From assembly GCA_025453855.1 (NCBI GenBank), contig JALOPO010000046.1, positions 1 through 9,014 on the forward strand: a stretch of 9,014 bases of DNA, in the 5' to 3' direction. The notes under the pieces are model-generated. The model was not told where the DNA came from, searched no databases, and saw only the letters and a list, made by a program, of their open reading frames with translations. Source of the DNA: Gemmatimonadaceae bacterium. Its GTDB lineage: Bacteria; Gemmatimonadota; Gemmatimonadetes; Gemmatimonadales; Gemmatimonadaceae. Position numbers and translations under genes: made by a program. This document shows, in pieces, positions 1 through 5,916 of the stretch; positions within the stretch are counted from its first letter, which is position 1, and every line of letters begins with the position of its first letter.

Positions 1-4
1 GATG

Positions 5-107
5 TCTCCGTCCTCCGGTCGTTTCCGTTCCTCCGTTTTCCGGCAGTCCCGCGCGATCGCGAACAGCCGTGGAGAACGGAGGAACGGGGACAACCGGAGG
101 ACGGAGA
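5..107. repeat. Large imperfect inverted repeat (hairpin element)
   Basis: Arms at 5-41 and 71-107 are reverse complements at 33 of 37 positions by hand alignment, separated by 29 bases that contain the palindrome GCGATCGC (53-60). All four mismatches are transitions. In a + strand transcript three of them (38/74, 24/88, 23/89) become G-U pairs. Each arm is built from degenerate copies of a 7-base unit close to CGGAGGA. It lies in non-coding DNA directly upstream of the hydrolase promoter. It could be a REP- or MITE-like dispersed element, or an unusually long terminator-type hairpin for a gene to the left. No transposase and no clear target-site duplication is visible. The inverted repeat is certain; its role is not known. 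Confidence 0.85.
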
Positions 108-113
108 GAATGG

Positions 114-142
114 TGGGCATGCCCGCATGCGTTCATTAGGAT
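114..142 (+). promoter_or_regulatory. Predicted promoter for the hydrolase gene, possibly leaderless
   Basis: A -35-like TGGGCA (114-119, 4 of 6 to TTGACA) is followed by a 17-bp spacer and a -10-like TAGGAT (137-142, 4 of 6 to TATAAT). Seven bases later comes the A of ATG150, so transcription could begin on the start codon itself. The 10-bp palindrome GGGCATGCCC (115-124) and two GCATGC copies (117-122, 125-130) overlap the -35 and spacer and could be an operator. This is a visual consensus match only. Confidence 0.4.
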
Positions 143-149
143 TGCGCGC

Positions 150-1040
150 ATGCCGCCCGTGCCGCCGCCACGCGCCGAAGGATTCACGACCAGCACCGAG
201 GTGCCGCTCTACTGGTGCCGCCATGGCGATCCGTCGCGGCCGGCGCTGCACGTGCTGCATGGCGGGCCCGGCGCGTCGCACGACTACCTGCTGCCGCAGC
301 TGCTCATGCTCGCGGAGCTCGGGCGTGGCTTCGAGCTCGTCTTCCACGACCAGCGTGGTGGCGGACGGTCGAAGACGGATGCGCCGGCGCCGGTCACCGT
401 CGACATGCATGTCGCCGACTGCGCGGCGGTGCAGCGCGAACTCGGAATCGTCGGGGCGCCGATCGCCGGCTATTCGTGGGGGGCGCTGCTCGCGCTGCAC
501 GTCGCGGTGGCGGCGGCGCAGGGTGCGCACGATCTCGTCGTGCCGCCGTGGATGCTCCTCGTCTCGCCGGCGCCGTACCTCCCCGACGACCGCGCGCGCT
601 TCGATGCCGAGTTCCAGCGCCGCCAGCTGTCGCCGGCGATCGCGGCGCTGCGCGCCGAGCTGCACGCGTCGGGGCTGCGCGAGCGCGATCCGGCGGCGCA
701 CCGGCAGCGCGCCTTCGAGCTGAGCGTCGCCGGCTACTTCGCCGACCCGGCGAAGGCGCGCGACCTCACGCCGTTCCGCGTCACGGGGCGCGTGCAGCAG
801 TCGACGTGGGCGAGCGTCGATGGGCCGGCGCTCCTCGCCGCGCTGCCGTCGCTCCGCGTGCCGGCGATCGTCGTGCACGGCGATGCCGACCCGATCCCCG
901 CCGCGAGCGCGCAGGCCACGGCCGGGGCGATCGGTGCGCGGTACGTCGAACTCGCGGGATGCGGCCATGTCCCCTACGTTGAGCAGCCGACGGCGCTCCG
1001 TGACGCGCTCGCCGCCTTCCTGCACTCGCTGCCGCACTGA
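150..1040 (+). CDS. Alpha/beta hydrolase, S33 prolyl-aminopeptidase type
   Basis: A 296-residue alpha/beta hydrolase, probably cytoplasmic since no signal peptide is seen. The peptidase S33 signatures are clear: oxyanion-loop HGGPG at residues 37-41, DQRGGGRS at 67-74, and nucleophile elbow GYSWG with Ser109. Asp247 (in GDADP) and His273 (in CGHVP) are the likely other members of the catalytic triad. Residues about 140-215 form a cap region. The family includes proline iminopeptidases, which release N-terminal proline from peptides, but close relatives hydrolyse other amides and esters, so the substrate is not assigned. The reading frame is open back to a GTG at 69, but that lies inside the inverted repeat. 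ATG150 was chosen because it precedes the conserved fold by a typical distance and sits seven bases after a -10-like site. Its stop overlaps the next gene by one base (TGATG), suggesting co-translation. Confidence 0.85.
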   Translation: MPPVPPPRAEGFTTSTEVPLYWCRHGDPSRPALHVLHGGPGASHDYLLPQLLMLAELGRGFELVFHDQRGGGRSKTDAPAPVTVDMHVADCAAVQRELGIVGAPIAGYSWGALLALHVAVAAAQGAHDLVVPPWMLLVSPAPYLPDDRARFDAEFQRRQLSPAIAALRAELHASGLRERDPAAHRQRAFELSVAGYFADPAKARDLTPFRVTGRVQQSTWASVDGPALLAALPSLRVPAIVVHGDADPIPAASAQATAGAIGARYVELAGCGHVPYVEQPTALRDALAAFLHSLPH

Positions 1041-1522
1041 TGCCGCACCTCGACCCGCCGCACACCTCGACGCTCCTCCTCGCCGTCCTCCCGCACGGGG
1101 GCGTGGCGTACGACGTGCGGCTGCGCATCGAGTTCGACGGCGTGGAGCACGTGGGCACCGTCTGGTTCAGCGACGGCACCACCGACGCGCTGGCGATGCC
1201 CGATCGCGGCATGCTCCCCGGACGCACCCCCGAGGACGTGCATCGCCTCGCGCGCGCCCTCACGCTCGACGAGCTCCACGCGCGGCTGCAGCGCGCGCTC
1301 GCCGACAAGCGGCGCTTCCTGCGGTTGCGCCACCAGGTGGACGAGCTGCTCGGCAAGGTGCGCTACCTGAACCAGGTGGCGGTCTCGATGAAGAGCGGCG
1401 TGCTCGACGCCGACGCGGCGGCCGAGGAGCTCCGTTCGACCGAGGCGCAGCTGCACGACCTGGTCGCCCGCGTGGTGGCGTCGGCCGGCGTCGAGGAGCG
1501 GCGGGGGCGGCCGCCCGAGTAG
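1040..1522 (+). CDS. Uncharacterised 160-residue protein, beta domain plus helical tail
   Basis: I do not recognise this protein. Residues about 10-55 look like beta strands (alternating hydrophobics in VAYDVRLRIEFDG and EHVGTVWFSDG). Residues about 64-148 look helical, with charged, heptad-like stretches (ARLQRALADKRRFLRLRHQV and DELLGKVRYLNQVAVSMKSG), and could form a coiled coil or helical hairpin. There is no signal peptide, membrane segment, Cys, or obvious catalytic motif. The start codon overlaps the hydrolase stop by one base, so it is very likely translated with the hydrolase. Codon use matches its neighbours, which supports a real gene. The tail ends in a basic and acidic stretch (VEERRGRPPE). 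A binding or adaptor role is possible but nothing in the sequence proves it. Confidence 0.75.
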   Translation: MPHLDPPHTSTLLLAVLPHGGVAYDVRLRIEFDGVEHVGTVWFSDGTTDALAMPDRGMLPGRTPEDVHRLARALTLDELHARLQRALADKRRFLRLRHQVDELLGKVRYLNQVAVSMKSGVLDADAAAEELRSTEAQLHDLVARVVASAGVEERRGRPPE

Positions 1523-1577
1523 GGGACGCCCCCCGCATCGGCCGGCTGGCCGCACCGGATTCGGGACGCGGCGCGCC

Positions 1578-1599
1578 GCCGGAACGGCTATCGTTCGGC
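1578..1599 (+). promoter_or_regulatory. -10-like site inside an inverted repeat, abutting the polX-like start
   Basis: GAACG (1582-1586) and CGTTC (1592-1596) flank a 5-base loop. The stem extends by GCC (1578-1580) and GGC (1597-1599) if G1581 is bulged. The repeat contains TATCGT (1589-1594), a -10-like hexamer six bases before the A of ATG1601. No Shine-Dalgarno sequence is visible before this ATG, so a leaderless transcript is plausible, and the repeat could be an operator. No convincing -35 was found. Confidence 0.35.
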
Positions 1600-1600
1600 C

Positions 1601-3325
1601 ATGGAATCGCGCGCCGCGGCCCACGTGCTCACCGAGATCGCCACGCTGCGCCAGCTCGGCGGACACGACGATGCGACGACGGCCGCCTTCCTGGCCGTCG
1701 CCCGCGAGCTGTCGCAGGGCGGCGTGCGCCCGCTGGCGCCGTCACCCGCCCATGCCGATCCGCTCGTGGCCGCGGTGCTCGCCGACCTCGTCGCGACGGG
1801 CGAGAGCGCGCTCCTCGATCACCTGCGCGAGGAGACACCGGAGGGGCTGCAGGCGCTGCTGCGCGTTCCCGGCCTCGGCCCCGTCACGCTCCACCGGCTG
1901 CATGCCGGGCTGGGCGTGTCGACGCTCGCCGACCTCGAGGAGGCGGTACGCGACGGCCGCGTGGCGGCGCTCCCGCACTTCGGCGCGCGGACCGCCGATC
2001 GCGTGCGCAAGGCGATCGCGCAGCTGCGCGCCACCGGCGCCCCGGTGCTCCTCCCGCACGCCGACGCGGAGGCCGCGCGACTGTCGCAGGCCATCGTGGC
2101 GCTCGACGGCGTGGCGTCGTGCCGGATCGCGGGCGACGTGGCGCGCCGCCGCGAGACGATCACCGAGCTGCGCCTGGTGGTCGCCTGCACGCGGCCGCCG
2201 GTGGAGGTGGCCACGCGCATCGCCGCGCTGCGCGGCGTCACCTCGGCACACGGGATCGCGACCGCGAGCGTGACGCTCCACTTCGCCGACGCGACGACGG
2301 CGCGCGTGGAGTGCGTGCCGCGCGCGCAGCTCGTGCTCGCGACCTGGCGGGCCACAGGGAGCGACGAGCACGTCCGGTCGGTGCTCGCACGTCTCGCCGA
2401 GCGTGGCGTGCGCGTGCAGGGGGGCGAGTTGCGCGACGCGAGCGGGACGTCGATGATGCTCGCCGATGACGCGGCGCTCTACGCGCTCGCCGGGCTCGCG
2501 CACGTGCCGGCCGAGCTGCGCGAGGGGGCGGGCGAGGTCGAGGCCGCGGCCGAGGGCACGCTGCCGCACCTCATCGAGCTCCCCGCGCTGCGCGGCGTCC
2601 TGCACTGCCACTCGTCGTGGAGCGACGGCGGCTCGTCGATCGACGCGCTCGCCCGCGCGGCGCACGCGCGCGGCTGGCGCTACCTCGGCATCAGCGACCA
2701 CTCGCGCTCTGCGCTCAACGCGGGCGGCCTCTCGGCCGAGGACGTGCGGCGCCAGCACGACGAGATCGATGCGGTGAACGCGGCCGGCGGTGCGCGGGCC
2801 CGCGTGCTGAAGGGGATCGAGGCCGACATCCTCCCGTGCGGGCGCGTGGACTACGACGCCACGGTGCTCGACCGCTTCGACTACGTGATCGCGAGCGTGC
2901 ACACGCGCTTCGGGCTGAACGCGGCGCAGATGACGGAGCGCGTCTGCAAGGCGCTCGACGATCCGCACGTGACGATCCTCGGCCACCCGACCGGGCGGTT
3001 GCTGCTCACGCGCGAGCCGTATGCGCTCGACATGCCGACGGTGCTCGCGCACGCGGCGGCGCGCGGCGTGGCGGTGGAGCTCAACGCCGACCCGCATCGC
3101 CTGGATCTCGACTGGCGCTGGTGTCGCGCTGCGCGTGATGCCGGCGCGACGATCGTCATCGGCCCCGACGCGCACTCGCTGGCGGGGCTCGACAACGTCA
3201 CGCTCGGCATCGACATGGCGCGGAAGGGGTGGCTCGAGGCGGGCGACGTGCTCAACACGCGCGACAGCGACGACGTGCTCGCCTTCGCGCGGCGTCGGCG
3301 GGCGGCCGCGCTGCAACCGGCATGA
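1601..3325 (+). CDS. PolX-architecture protein with degenerate polymerase site and intact PHP domain
   Basis: 574 residues, the usual length of bacterial family X polymerase/exonucleases. In order: N-terminal helical region, helix-hairpin-helix DNA-binding motifs (about 86-102, PGLGPVTLHRL, and 123-139), polymerase palm remnant (about 171-257), and a C-terminal PHP phosphoesterase domain (about 332-570). PHP metal ligands all seem present: His335 and His337, Asp342, Asp366-His367, Glu407, His434, His462, Asp523 and His525. In the palm, the usual Gly-Ser is GD (178-179), the catalytic Asp-x-Asp aligns with Glu189-Leu-Arg191, and the third Asp aligns with Glu237; the downstream GSDEH block (253-257) remains. 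Nucleotide addition is therefore doubtful, while Mn-dependent 3'-5' exonuclease, 3'-end processing or AP endonuclease activity, known for PolX PHP domains, is plausible. Its stop overlaps nth by four bases (ATGA). Family assignment is firm; loss of polymerase activity is inferred from alignment by eye. Confidence 0.88.
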   Translation: MESRAAAHVLTEIATLRQLGGHDDATTAAFLAVARELSQGGVRPLAPSPAHADPLVAAVLADLVATGESALLDHLREETPEGLQALLRVPGLGPVTLHRLHAGLGVSTLADLEEAVRDGRVAALPHFGARTADRVRKAIAQLRATGAPVLLPHADAEAARLSQAIVALDGVASCRIAGDVARRRETITELRLVVACTRPPVEVATRIAALRGVTSAHGIATASVTLHFADATTARVECVPRAQLVLATWRATGSDEHVRSVLARLAERGVRVQGGELRDASGTSMMLADDAALYALAGLAHVPAELREGAGEVEAAAEGTLPHLIELPALRGVLHCHSSWSDGGSSIDALARAAHARGWRYLGISDHSRSALNAGGLSAEDVRRQHDEIDAVNAAGGARARVLKGIEADILPCGRVDYDATVLDRFDYVIASVHTRFGLNAAQMTERVCKALDDPHVTILGHPTGRLLLTREPYALDMPTVLAHAAARGVAVELNADPHRLDLDWRWCRAARDAGATIVIGPDAHSLAGLDNVTLGIDMARKGWLEAGDVLNTRDSDDVLAFARRRRAAALQPA

Positions 3326-4248
3326 GCCGGCGCGCGAGCGGGGCGGCGCGGCAGCCGCTGGCGGTGGCCCGGCCTTCGGCACGCGCGGCGTCGCGCACGG
3401 CCTCACGCACGGCGACCGCCCGCACGGCGGCATCGAGCACGTCGTCGTCGCGCGTGGCCGGCCCGCGCGGCGCACGCACCGCGCCGGGGGCAGTGGTGCG
3501 CGAGACGGCACGCCCGTCGAAGGCGCGCAAGGCGGCCGAGCGCGGGCGCGCGTCGTCGAAGGCGATCGTGCTGCGCACGCGCTTCCCGCTGCTCAAGGGC
3601 GAGGCGCTGCGGGCTCACGCGCGAGCGCTCGTCGACGCACTCCTCGCGCTCCATCCCGACGCGCACTGCGAGCTCGACTTCCGCGACCCGTACGAGCTCA
3701 CGGTGGCCACGATCCTGAGCGCGCAGTGCACCGACAAGCGGGTGAACCTCACCACGCCGGCGCTCTTCGCGCGCTATCCCGATGCGCCGGCGCTCGCCGG
3801 TGCGGCGCTCGAGGAGGTCGAGCAGCTGGTGAAGAGCACCGGCTTCTTCCGCGCCAAGGCGAAGAACCTCGTCGGCATGGCGCAGGCCGTGGTGGCGAGG
3901 CACGCGGGCGCGATCCCGGCGTCGATGGACGACCTGGCGGCGCTCCCCGGGGTGGGGCGCAAGACGGCCAACGTCGTCCTCGGCAACGCGTTCGGCATCG
4001 ACGAGGGGGTCGTCGTCGACACGCACGTCGGCCGCCTCGCGATCCGTCTCGGCCTGACCCGCGAGACCGATCCGGTGAAGGTGGAGCGGGCGCTGATGGC
4101 GATCATCCCGCGCGAGCACTGGACGGTGTTCAGCCACCTGCTCATCTGGCACGGCCGTCGGGTGTGCGAGGCGCGGCTGCCGAAGTGCGGGGCGTGCGCG
4201 CTGCGGGCGATGTGCCCCTCGGCGCCGCCCGTCGCGGCCGACGCCTAG
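3322..4248 (+). CDS. nth: Endonuclease III (DNA glycosylase/AP lyase)
   Basis: 308 residues. It removes oxidised pyrimidines and cuts the abasic site by beta-elimination in base excision repair. The helix-hairpin-helix LPGVGRKTANVVL carries the catalytic Lys214, and VDTHVGR carries Asp233. The C-terminal 4Fe-4S cluster motif is C282-x6-C289-x2-C292-x5-C298, exactly the Nth spacing, and ILSAQCTDKRVN (131-142) is also typical. Residues 1-80 are a low-complexity Arg/Ala/Ser/Thr extension, absent from the roughly 211-residue E. coli enzyme, that looks disordered and basic. ATG3322 overlaps the stop of the PolX-like gene as ATGA, which implies translational coupling. The frame is open upstream to 3229, but that stretch lies wholly within the preceding gene. 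MutY is unlikely, as there is no C-terminal NUDIX-like domain. Confidence 0.95.
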   Translation: MSRRASGAARQPLAVARPSARAASRTASRTATARTAASSTSSSRVAGPRGARTAPGAVVRETARPSKARKAAERGRASSKAIVLRTRFPLLKGEALRAHARALVDALLALHPDAHCELDFRDPYELTVATILSAQCTDKRVNLTTPALFARYPDAPALAGAALEEVEQLVKSTGFFRAKAKNLVGMAQAVVARHAGAIPASMDDLAALPGVGRKTANVVLGNAFGIDEGVVVDTHVGRLAIRLGLTRETDPVKVERALMAIIPREHWTVFSHLLIWHGRRVCEARLPKCGACALRAMCPSAPPVAADA

Positions 4249-4284
4249 GCCACCCGCGGGCGCGGCGGCACGGGCGCCATCGCG

Positions 4285-4312
4285 CCGACCTGCGGCGGCC
4301 CCCGCTTAGATT
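4285..4312 (+). promoter_or_regulatory. Predicted promoter for the cyclophilin gene
   Basis: The -10-like TAGATT (4307-4312, 4 of 6 to TATAAT) stands out in otherwise GC-only DNA. A weak -35-like CCGACC (4285-4290) lies 16 bp upstream. The expected start is A4320, seven bases after the -10, giving a 56-base leader before GTG4376. The 127-bp gap after nth also holds a small stem GGCGC/GCGCC (4273-4277 and 4282-4286) that could be a weak terminator for the repair operon. Confidence 0.45.
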
Positions 4313-4323
4313 GTCGGCCACCT

Positions 4324-4351
4324 GGCGCCGCCCCGATCGGGGGCCGGCGCC
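4324..4351 (+). other. GC-rich stem-loop in the cyclophilin leader
   Basis: GGCGCCG (4324-4330) pairs with CGGCGCC (4345-4351), and CCCC (4331-4334) pairs with GGGG (4339-4342) around the loop GATC, leaving a two-base bulge (4343-4344). It begins about four bases after the predicted transcription start and ends 15 bases before the GGAG ribosome-binding site. It could stabilise the 5' end of the mRNA or limit expression. The structure is visible; any regulatory role is a guess. Confidence 0.5.
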
Positions 4352-4375
4352 GTTCGACCCGATCCCGGAGCCACC

Positions 4376-4837
4376 GTGGCGAAGACCGCTACGTTCGAGA
4401 CCACCAAGGGGACCATCGTCGCCGAGCTCTACGACGCCGACGCCCCGACCACCGTCGCCAACTTCGAGAAGCTCGCCAACGACGGCTTCTACGATGGCGT
4501 GAAGTTCCACCGCGTGATCCCGGGCTTCGTGGTGCAGGGCGGCGACCCGCTCTCGCGCGACCTCCCCGAGGGCGATCGCCGCATCGGCACCGGCGGCCCC
4601 GGCTACCAGATCAAGTGCGAGACGGCGGGCAATCCGCGCACGCACGAGGACGGCTCGCTCTCCATGGCGCACGCCGGCAAGGACACGGGCGGGAGCCAGT
4701 TCTTCATCGTCCTCGACAAGAACAGCACGCGCCACCTGAACGGCGTGCACACGGTCTTCGGCAAGGTCACCAGCGGCTTCGACGTGGTGCAGAAGATCGT
4801 CGCCAACGACGCGATGACCTCGGTCCGCGTCGCCTGA
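4376..4837 (+). CDS. Cyclophilin-type peptidyl-prolyl cis-trans isomerase
   Basis: 153 residues, a single cyclophilin domain with no signal peptide, so probably cytoplasmic. It speeds cis-trans isomerisation of peptide bonds before proline during protein folding. Signature blocks are FHRVIPGFVVQGGDP (44-58, with catalytic Arg46 plus Phe51 and Gln54), GSLSMAHAGKDTGGSQFFI (93-111) and LNGVHTVFGKV (121-131). The tryptophan that human cyclophilin A uses to bind cyclosporin (Trp121) appears to be His120 here, as in many bacterial forms. The start is GTG4376, supported by GGAG at 4367-4370 with five bases between; no in-frame ATG fits the domain start. It has its own promoter-like site and a structured leader, and a hairpin follows the stop. 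The ppiA/ppiB naming is not certain, so no symbol is given. Confidence 0.95.
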   Translation: MAKTATFETTKGTIVAELYDADAPTTVANFEKLANDGFYDGVKFHRVIPGFVVQGGDPLSRDLPEGDRRIGTGGPGYQIKCETAGNPRTHEDGSLSMAHAGKDTGGSQFFIVLDKNSTRHLNGVHTVFGKVTSGFDVVQKIVANDAMTSVRVA

Positions 4838-4852
4838 CCCACACGCGGCGCA

Positions 4853-4877
4853 CGGGGCGCGCTCGCGCGTCGCCCCG
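4853..4877 (+). terminator. Terminator-like hairpin after the cyclophilin gene
   Basis: Sixteen bases after the stop, CGGGGCGCGC (4853-4862) pairs with 4867-4877 around the tetraloop TCGC, with only T4870 bulged, giving about ten base pairs, nearly all G-C. There is no T-tract after it, so termination efficiency is uncertain. It may instead be a 3' stabiliser, or an attenuator before the small downstream gene. Confidence 0.4.
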
Positions 4878-4904
4878 CGCCCGCATCCTCACGAGATCCC
4901 GCTC

Positions 4905-5069
4905 ATGGCACATTCGACACCGCCGTCCGATCGCCAGCCCGCCTTCACGGGGCTGATCGTGGGTGCGGTCCTGACCTTCGCGATCCTGCTCGGCGTCGTG
5001 AAGTGGACCAACGCCCGCTTCGCCGGTCACGAGGGCGCCGCCGCCGCGCCGGCCACGCAGGCGCACTGA
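4905..5069 (+). CDS. Small single-pass membrane protein, 54 residues
   Basis: I translated this reading frame directly. It begins MAHSTPPSDRQPAFTG, has one hydrophobic segment at about residues 16-32 (LIVGAVLTFAILLGVV), then KWTNARFAGHEG and an Ala-rich tail ending TQAH. The layout suggests a short cytoplasmic N-terminus, one membrane helix and a roughly 20-residue outer tail, although the positive-inside balance is not decisive. Third codon positions are almost all G or C, as in neighbouring genes, and the hydrophobic stretch is coherent, which supports a real gene. Only a weak GAG (4893-4895) is present as a ribosome-binding site. It sits 67 bases after the cyclophilin stop, beyond a terminator-like hairpin. 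The family is not recognised. Single-pass proteins of this size often assist larger membrane complexes, but no partner is apparent here. Confidence 0.65.
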   Translation: MAHSTPPSDRQPAFTGLIVGAVLTFAILLGVVKWTNARFAGHEGAAAAPATQAH

Positions 5070-5081
5070 ATCATCCGCGGC

Positions 5082-5157
5082 CGCGTGCGCGCGACGAGCG
5101 CTTCGGGCGCCCGCGCGCGCCGCTTCGCCCGCCCGGGCGCCGTGGCCGCGCGCGCGC
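5082..5157. other. Cluster of alternating CG tracts and palindromes
   Basis: Within 76 bases are three alternating pyrimidine-purine runs (5082-5093, 5112-5120 and the 11-base run 5147-5157) and two 10-base palindromes (CGGGCGCCCG at 5104-5113, CGCCCGGGCG at 5130-5139). Such tracts can form Z-DNA or cruciforms under negative supercoiling. The region lies between the small membrane protein and the sigma factor and has no convincing gene. High GC alone makes such runs more common, so significance is uncertain. Confidence 0.4.
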
Positions 5158-5223
5158 CCCGCCGTCCGCGACGGGTGATGCCCGTCGACCGGACCGACAA
5201 CGCCGCGCCGGGGCGCCGCGTAC

Positions 5224-5243
5224 TGGGGGAGCAGTCGCCCCCA
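5224..5243 (+). promoter_or_regulatory. Stem-loop just upstream of the sigma factor start
   Basis: TGGGGG (5224-5229) pairs perfectly with CCCCCA (5238-5243) around an 8-base loop, ending ten bases before ATG5254. It contains the only purine-rich GGAG (5227-5231 region) near the start, so it could restrict ribosome access. A weak -10-like TACTGG begins at 5221. The stem is clear; its function is inference. Confidence 0.4.
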
Positions 5244-5253
5244 GCCCGAGTCC

Positions 5254-5916
5254 ATGCCCTCATCCGTCGCCATCGTTCGCTCGTCCGTCCGGACGCGCCC
5301 CGTGCGCTCGCCTGATCCCTCGGCGGGGAGCTCGGCGACGCCGGTGACGGTGCTGCGCCCGGCGCCGGTGATCAGCGATCGCGAGGCGGAGCGCGCCTTC
5401 GTGCTCGCGGCCCAGGGCGGCGATGCGCAGGCCTTCTCGGCGCTCGTCCGCATGCACCAGCAGCGCGCGTATGCCGTCGCCCGCGCCGTGCTGCTCACCC
5501 ACGAGGATGCCGAGGACGCGGTGCAGGAAGGGTTCCTGCACGCGTTCAAGGCGCTCGATCGCTTCCGTCCCGACCAGCCGTTCGGGGCGTGGCTGCACCG
5601 GATCGTGAGCAACGCGGCGCTCGACCTGGCGCGGCGCCGCAAGGTGCGCGACGCCGACGAGCTGGCGGAGACGCACGCCTCGCCATTCCGCGACCCGGGC
5701 GAAGGTGACGAGCTGCGGCGCGCGCTCGACCGCGCGCTGGCCACGCTCCCGTCACGACAGCGCGCGGTGCTCGTCCTCCACGACGTGGAGGGGTACAAGC
5801 ACGCGGAGATCGGGCAGATGCTCGGCATTCCCGAGGGGACCGCCCGCTCCGACCTCCATCATGCGCGCGCCGCCATGCGGGCGGCGCTCGCTCCCCATCG
5901 GCCGACCGCCTCCTAG
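5254..5916 (+). CDS. ECF-type RNA polymerase sigma factor (sigma-70 family, RpoE-like)
   Basis: 220 residues with the two conserved sigma domains. Region 2 spans about 58-130, including DAEDAVQEGFLHAFK (85-99) for core binding and -10 melting and FGAWLHRIVSNAALDLARR (110-128) as region 2.4. Region 4 spans about 157-209, with helix-turn-helix HAEIGQMLGIPEGTARSDLH (173-192 area) for -35 recognition. Regions 1.1 and 3 are absent, as expected for extracytoplasmic-function sigma factors. Residues 1-40 are a Ser/Pro/Val-rich extension unusual for the class. ATG5254 is the first possible start after an in-frame stop at 5176-5178, but GTG codons at 5344, 5350 and 5368 would remove the extension. The stop TAG is embedded in the ribosome-binding site of the next gene, a putative membrane anti-sigma factor, so the two are co-expressed. 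The stimulus cannot be read from this sequence. Confidence 0.92.
   Translation: MPSSVAIVRSSVRTRPVRSPDPSAGSSATPVTVLRPAPVISDREAERAFVLAAQGGDAQAFSALVRMHQQRAYAVARAVLLTHEDAEDAVQEGFLHAFKALDRFRPDQPFGAWLHRIVSNAALDLARRRKVRDADELAETHASPFRDPGEGDELRRALDRALATLPSRQRAVLVLHDVEGYKHAEIGQMLGIPEGTARSDLHHARAAMRAALAPHRPTAS

Noticed and set aside
5..107. Target-site duplication around the inverted repeat
   Set aside because: Flanks (GATG on the left, GAATGG on the right) share only short similarity, not enough to claim a duplication.
69..149. GTG69 as the hydrolase start, adding 27 residues
   Set aside because: The extension would begin at the edge of the inverted repeat's right arm and encode a Gly/Thr/Arg-rich stretch unlike the family. 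ATG150 has a better promoter context.
820..2469. 549-codon + strand frame crossing three genes
   Set aside because: Arg/Ala/Pro-rich nonsense composition, and it overlaps the hydrolase, the 160-residue gene and the PolX-like gene in another frame.
3229..3321. Upstream in-frame start for endonuclease III
   Set aside because: It lies entirely within the PolX-like coding sequence. The ATGA overlap at 3322 is the usual coupling arrangement.
1742..3511. 589-codon open reading frame on the minus strand, opposite the PolX-like gene
   Set aside because: Translation is a low-complexity Arg/His/Ala-rich string with no fold signature. High GC leaves antisense frames open by chance, and the + strand protein has clear HhH and PHP motifs.
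5003..5347. 114-codon + strand frame spanning the small membrane gene end and the sigma start
   Set aside because: Pure Arg/Ala/Pro composition, overlapping two better-supported genes in other frames.
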